The translations under genes were made by a program, and so were the position numbers. From positions 434,001 through 498,000 of the forward strand of contig NZ_JPOO01000001.1 of NCBI RefSeq assembly GCF_000733925.1: a stretch of DNA of 64,000 bases, read 5' to 3'. Each line of letters opens with the position of its first letter. Position 1 is the first letter of the stretch. The notes under the pieces are model-generated. The model worked only from the letters and a program-made list of their open reading frames with translations, ran no database searches and had not been told where the DNA came from. Shown in pieces: positions 61,920 through 64,000 of this stretch. This DNA comes from Arenibacter algicola (GTDB lineage: Bacteria > Bacteroidota > Bacteroidia > Flavobacteriales > Flavobacteriaceae).

Positions 61920-63182
61920 ATGAGTTTAACCGTAGATCAAAAATATTGGAGGAAGAGAATATTTGTTCTTACTTGGCTCGCCTATGCGGGCTTTTATTTT
62001 GGAAGGAAGAACTTATCGGTTACATGGAGTTCCATGGAGCAGGATTTGGGACTCGACAATTCTGACTACGCTTCCATCATTTTTGTATATAGTTTGATAT
62101 ATACCATTGGGCAATTTGTTAATGGGTACCTGTCCGATACTTTTGGACCCAGAAAGGTGGTAACGGTTGGGTTGTTACTAGCCGCAATTGGAAACTTATT
62201 TCTTGGAATGACATTTTCTGCTGGCGTAATTGTTTTTCTTATAGCGGTTAATGGCTATGGGCAATCTACGGGTTGGAGCGGATTAATAAAAAATATGACC
62301 CCTTGGTTCAGAAGAACGGAGCGAGGTATAGTTATGTCATGGTGGTCTACCTGTTACGTTACCGGGGGCTTTCTGGCTACTATATTTGCTACCTATGCGG
62401 CTTTTGATATGGAGTTCCTTTCAGAGCTTGGTTGGAAAAGGGGTTTCATATTTCCGTCGGTGATTCTTTTTGTTATTGCCATCTTATACCTTCTGTTTAC
62501 CAGAAACAATCCTGAAGATGTTGGCCTGCCCAAAATCGTTGAAAACAAGTACGAATTTGAAGGAGGGGCCAAGGCCGAGAAGCTTAAAATATTGGGTCTG
62601 TTACTGAGGAATAGTTCCCTATGGATCTATTCCAGCTGCTATATGATCCTAAAGATGACCAGATATGCCTTTCTTTTTTGGTTGCCTGTCTATTTGGAGA
62701 AAGCGCTGCACTATGATGTCAGCGATGCAGGTTATATGTCTTCGGTATATGAGCTTATAGGTTTTTTTGGTGTCATCCTAGCGGGTTACAGTTCGGATAA
62801 GATCTTTAAATCCAATAGATTTAGTACAGTTGCTATAATGATGATCGGATTGGGTCTTGCCTGCCTAGCCCACCCCTATATGGTTCCTTATGGAAAAATA
62901 GCTACAATAATCAGTATAGCCCTTATAGGGATAGCCACTTATGGGCCGGATTCACTTATCTGTACAGCCGGCTCCATGGATGTTGGGGGTACCAAGGGAG
63001 CGGCAATGGCTGCTGGCATTATTAATGGGATGGGGTCTATTGGGCAAATGTTTTCAGGTTTTATTGTAGTAGCCATTAATGAGTATTACGGCTGGGACAA
63101 TCTATTTTACTTTTTTGTTGTCATGTCGTTCATTGGAGGAGGATTAGCGGCCATAAAGTGGAATTTAAAAAGTACGGATTAA
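61920..63182 (+). CDS. MFS transporter of the organophosphate:phosphate antiporter (OPA/GlpT-like) type
   Basis: This 420-residue inner-membrane transporter has about 12 spans. The first span has LTWLAYAGFYFGRKNLSVTW, close to the K/R-containing opening of GlpT and UhpT, and the loop FVNGYLSDTFGPRKVV is the family A-like motif between spans 2 and 3. GYGQSTGWSGLIKNMTPWF matches the OPA pattern in span 4-5. Members exchange organic phosphate esters for phosphate. Lying directly after phnW and before an FAD amine oxidase, it is a good candidate for 2-aminoethylphosphonate or related phosphonate import without an ABC system. That substrate is inferred. Confidence 0.85.
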   Translation: MSLTVDQKYWRKRIFVLTWLAYAGFYFGRKNLSVTWSSMEQDLGLDNSDYASIIFVYSLIYTIGQFVNGYLSDTFGPRKVVTVGLLLAAIGNLFLGMTFSAGVIVFLIAVNGYGQSTGWSGLIKNMTPWFRRTERGIVMSWWSTCYVTGGFLATIFATYAAFDMEFLSELGWKRGFIFPSVILFVIAILYLLFTRNNPEDVGLPKIVENKYEFEGGAKAEKLKILGLLLRNSSLWIYSSCYMILKMTRYAFLFWLPVYLEKALHYDVSDAGYMSSVYELIGFFGVILAGYSSDKIFKSNRFSTVAIMMIGLGLACLAHPYMVPYGKIATIISIALIGIATYGPDSLICTAGSMDVGGTKGAAMAAGIINGMGSIGQMFSGFIVVAINEYYGWDNLFYFFVVMSFIGGGLAAIKWNLKSTD

Positions 63183-63294
63183 ACCAAGAAAAAGCTATAT
63201 CATCTGTTATTTCCAATATCATTTTAATCCAAGTACAAAGGTGAATAAAAATGATTTGGCTACTAAAAATATGCAATAAAAGAAATACGATTCG

Positions 63295-64000
63295 ATGGAA
63301 AAGACCGATTTGGTAATAATTGGAGGCGGCATATTTGGTTGTGCCATTGCCTATTATTTCAGTAAAAACAATCCAGGAAAACAGCTAATGCTCTTGGAGC
63401 GTAACGAGCTTAATAATGCTGCCACAAGTAGGGCAGCGGCCCTTATGACCATGGTAAGATCCAAGCGCTCCTATATTCCGCTGACCATAGAGACTTTTAA
63501 AGTCGCCAAGGAAATGGAAGGGGAACTAGGAGAAACTTTGGACTTTAAGGTGGTGGGTATGATGCATGTAGCAGCAAGCGAAGCCAAGGTAAGGGATCTG
63601 GAAGTGTTAATGGGCATTGCCAGGGAATACGATCAGGAAGCATATTACATTAGTAAGGAAGAGGCCAAGGAAAAAGCACCTTGGCTAAAGGTGGACGAGG
63701 CGTTGAAAATAGGATTTGTTCCCAATGAAGCCTATTGCGACCCTTATATGTTAGGGACTTTTTTTGCCAGATGTGCCAAAAACCGGGGAACTAAAATTCG
63801 CCAAGGGGTAGAGGTAGTTGGTTTAATACATGAGGCCGGTACGGTGAAGGGCGTAAAGACTACTGAAGGGGACATCCTTGCAGAGACCGTTGTGGATGCG
63901 GCTGGTGTTTGGGCACCTCTGTTGGCCGAGGAGGTGGGGGCGGGCCTTCCTATGGCCCCAGTGCGAAGTCAGTATTGGATAACGGAACGCTGCGATCTGT
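63295..64000 (+). CDS. FAD-dependent oxidoreductase (DAO/glycine-oxidase type), 5' part
   Basis: This gene runs off the right edge; 235 codons are visible. The N-terminus has the FAD dinucleotide motif DLVIIGGGIFGCAIAYYF (residues about 5-22), then ERNELNNAATSRAAALMTMV, the DAO-family glycine/serine-rich stretch that contacts the flavin, and DAAGVWAPLLAEEVG, the second conserved segment. It should oxidise a secondary or primary amine. In other bacteria, FAD oxidoreductases of this type in aminoethylphosphonate clusters (PbfC) turn N-methyl-aminoethylphosphonate into phosphonoacetaldehyde, which would suit this place. Sarcosine- or glycine-oxidase-like function is the alternative. The start ATG at 63295 fits the FAD motif. 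Confidence 0.82.
   Translation, partial: MEKTDLVIIGGGIFGCAIAYYFSKNNPGKQLMLLERNELNNAATSRAAALMTMVRSKRSYIPLTIETFKVAKEMEGELGETLDFKVVGMMHVAASEAKVRDLEVLMGIAREYDQEAYYISKEEAKEKAPWLKVDEALKIGFVPNEAYCDPYMLGTFFARCAKNRGTKIRQGVEVVGLIHEAGTVKGVKTTEGDILAETVVDAAGVWAPLLAEEVGAGLPMAPVRSQYWITERCDL

Noticed and set aside
1..64000. tRNA, rRNA or integrase/prophage genes
   Set aside because: None was recognised on either strand; the gaps do not show cloverleaf or rRNA-like sequence and no phage genes are present.

Overview
The window looks like chromosome from a member of the Bacteroidota, most likely a marine Flavobacteriaceae. The evidence is SusC/SusD outer-membrane pairs, a FecI/FecR sigma/anti-sigma switch with an STN-domain SusC, the Bacteroidota form of PEP carboxylase, A+T-rich leaders with few Shine-Dalgarno sites, and roughly 40 % G+C. 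Genus cannot be fixed from sequence alone. No rRNA, tRNA, CRISPR array, prophage or intact insertion sequence was seen.

Layout. (1) 1-101: tail of a SusD-like gene, then a strong terminator. (2) 335-11322: LacI-type regulator and a complete myo-inositol catabolic operon (class II aldolase, iolB, iolC, iolD, Na+/solute symporter, methylmalonate-semialdehyde dehydrogenase, iolE, iolG). (3) 11557-18852: FecI sigma factor, FecR anti-sigma factor, a MITE-like inverted-repeat element, a minus-strand terminator, then STN-SusC and a SusD-like lipoprotein. (4) 19032-25537: ethanolamine-type permease, glutamine-synthetase-like ligase, aldehyde dehydrogenase, iron alcohol dehydrogenase and class I glutamine amidotransferase, which together read as a gamma-glutamyl route for ethanolamine or a related amino alcohol. 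(5) 25644-35953: GH92 alpha-mannosidase (minus), PEP carboxylase, an eight-PAS histidine kinase and a receiver-only response regulator. (6) 36189-57000: a uronate/oxidised-sugar region with a cytochrome c lipoprotein, uxaC, ThuA protein and second LacI regulator (both minus), SusC/SusD, a DUF6807 lipoprotein, two exported Gfo/Idh/MocA proteins, a short-chain reductase, uxuA and a DctPQM TRAP transporter. (7) 57868-64000: 2-aminoethylphosphonate breakdown (phnA, phnY, phnW), an OPA-type MFS transporter and the start of an FAD amine oxidase.

How it fits together. Inositol would go to malonate semialdehyde and DHAP, then acetyl-CoA. Glucuronate-type acids would go through fructuronate and mannonate to 2-keto-3-deoxygluconate; the later kinase and aldolase are not here. 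Aminoethylphosphonate would go to acetate, phosphate and alanine. Ethanolamine would go, by inference, to glycine and glutamate. Inositol, ethanolamine and aminoethylphosphonate are all polar head groups of phospho- and phosphonolipids, so the window may be a head-group and sugar-acid scavenging region.

Most notable observations: the same TGCAAA-NN-TTTGCA palindrome lies upstream of both the inositol operon and the alpha-mannosidase gene; a minus-strand terminator just before the FecIR-controlled susC suggests a cis-antisense RNA; a 160-bp inverted-repeat element sits between fecR and susC; the gamma-glutamyl amino-alcohol operon; and CG-centred palindromes before the second SusC and before the TRAP operon.
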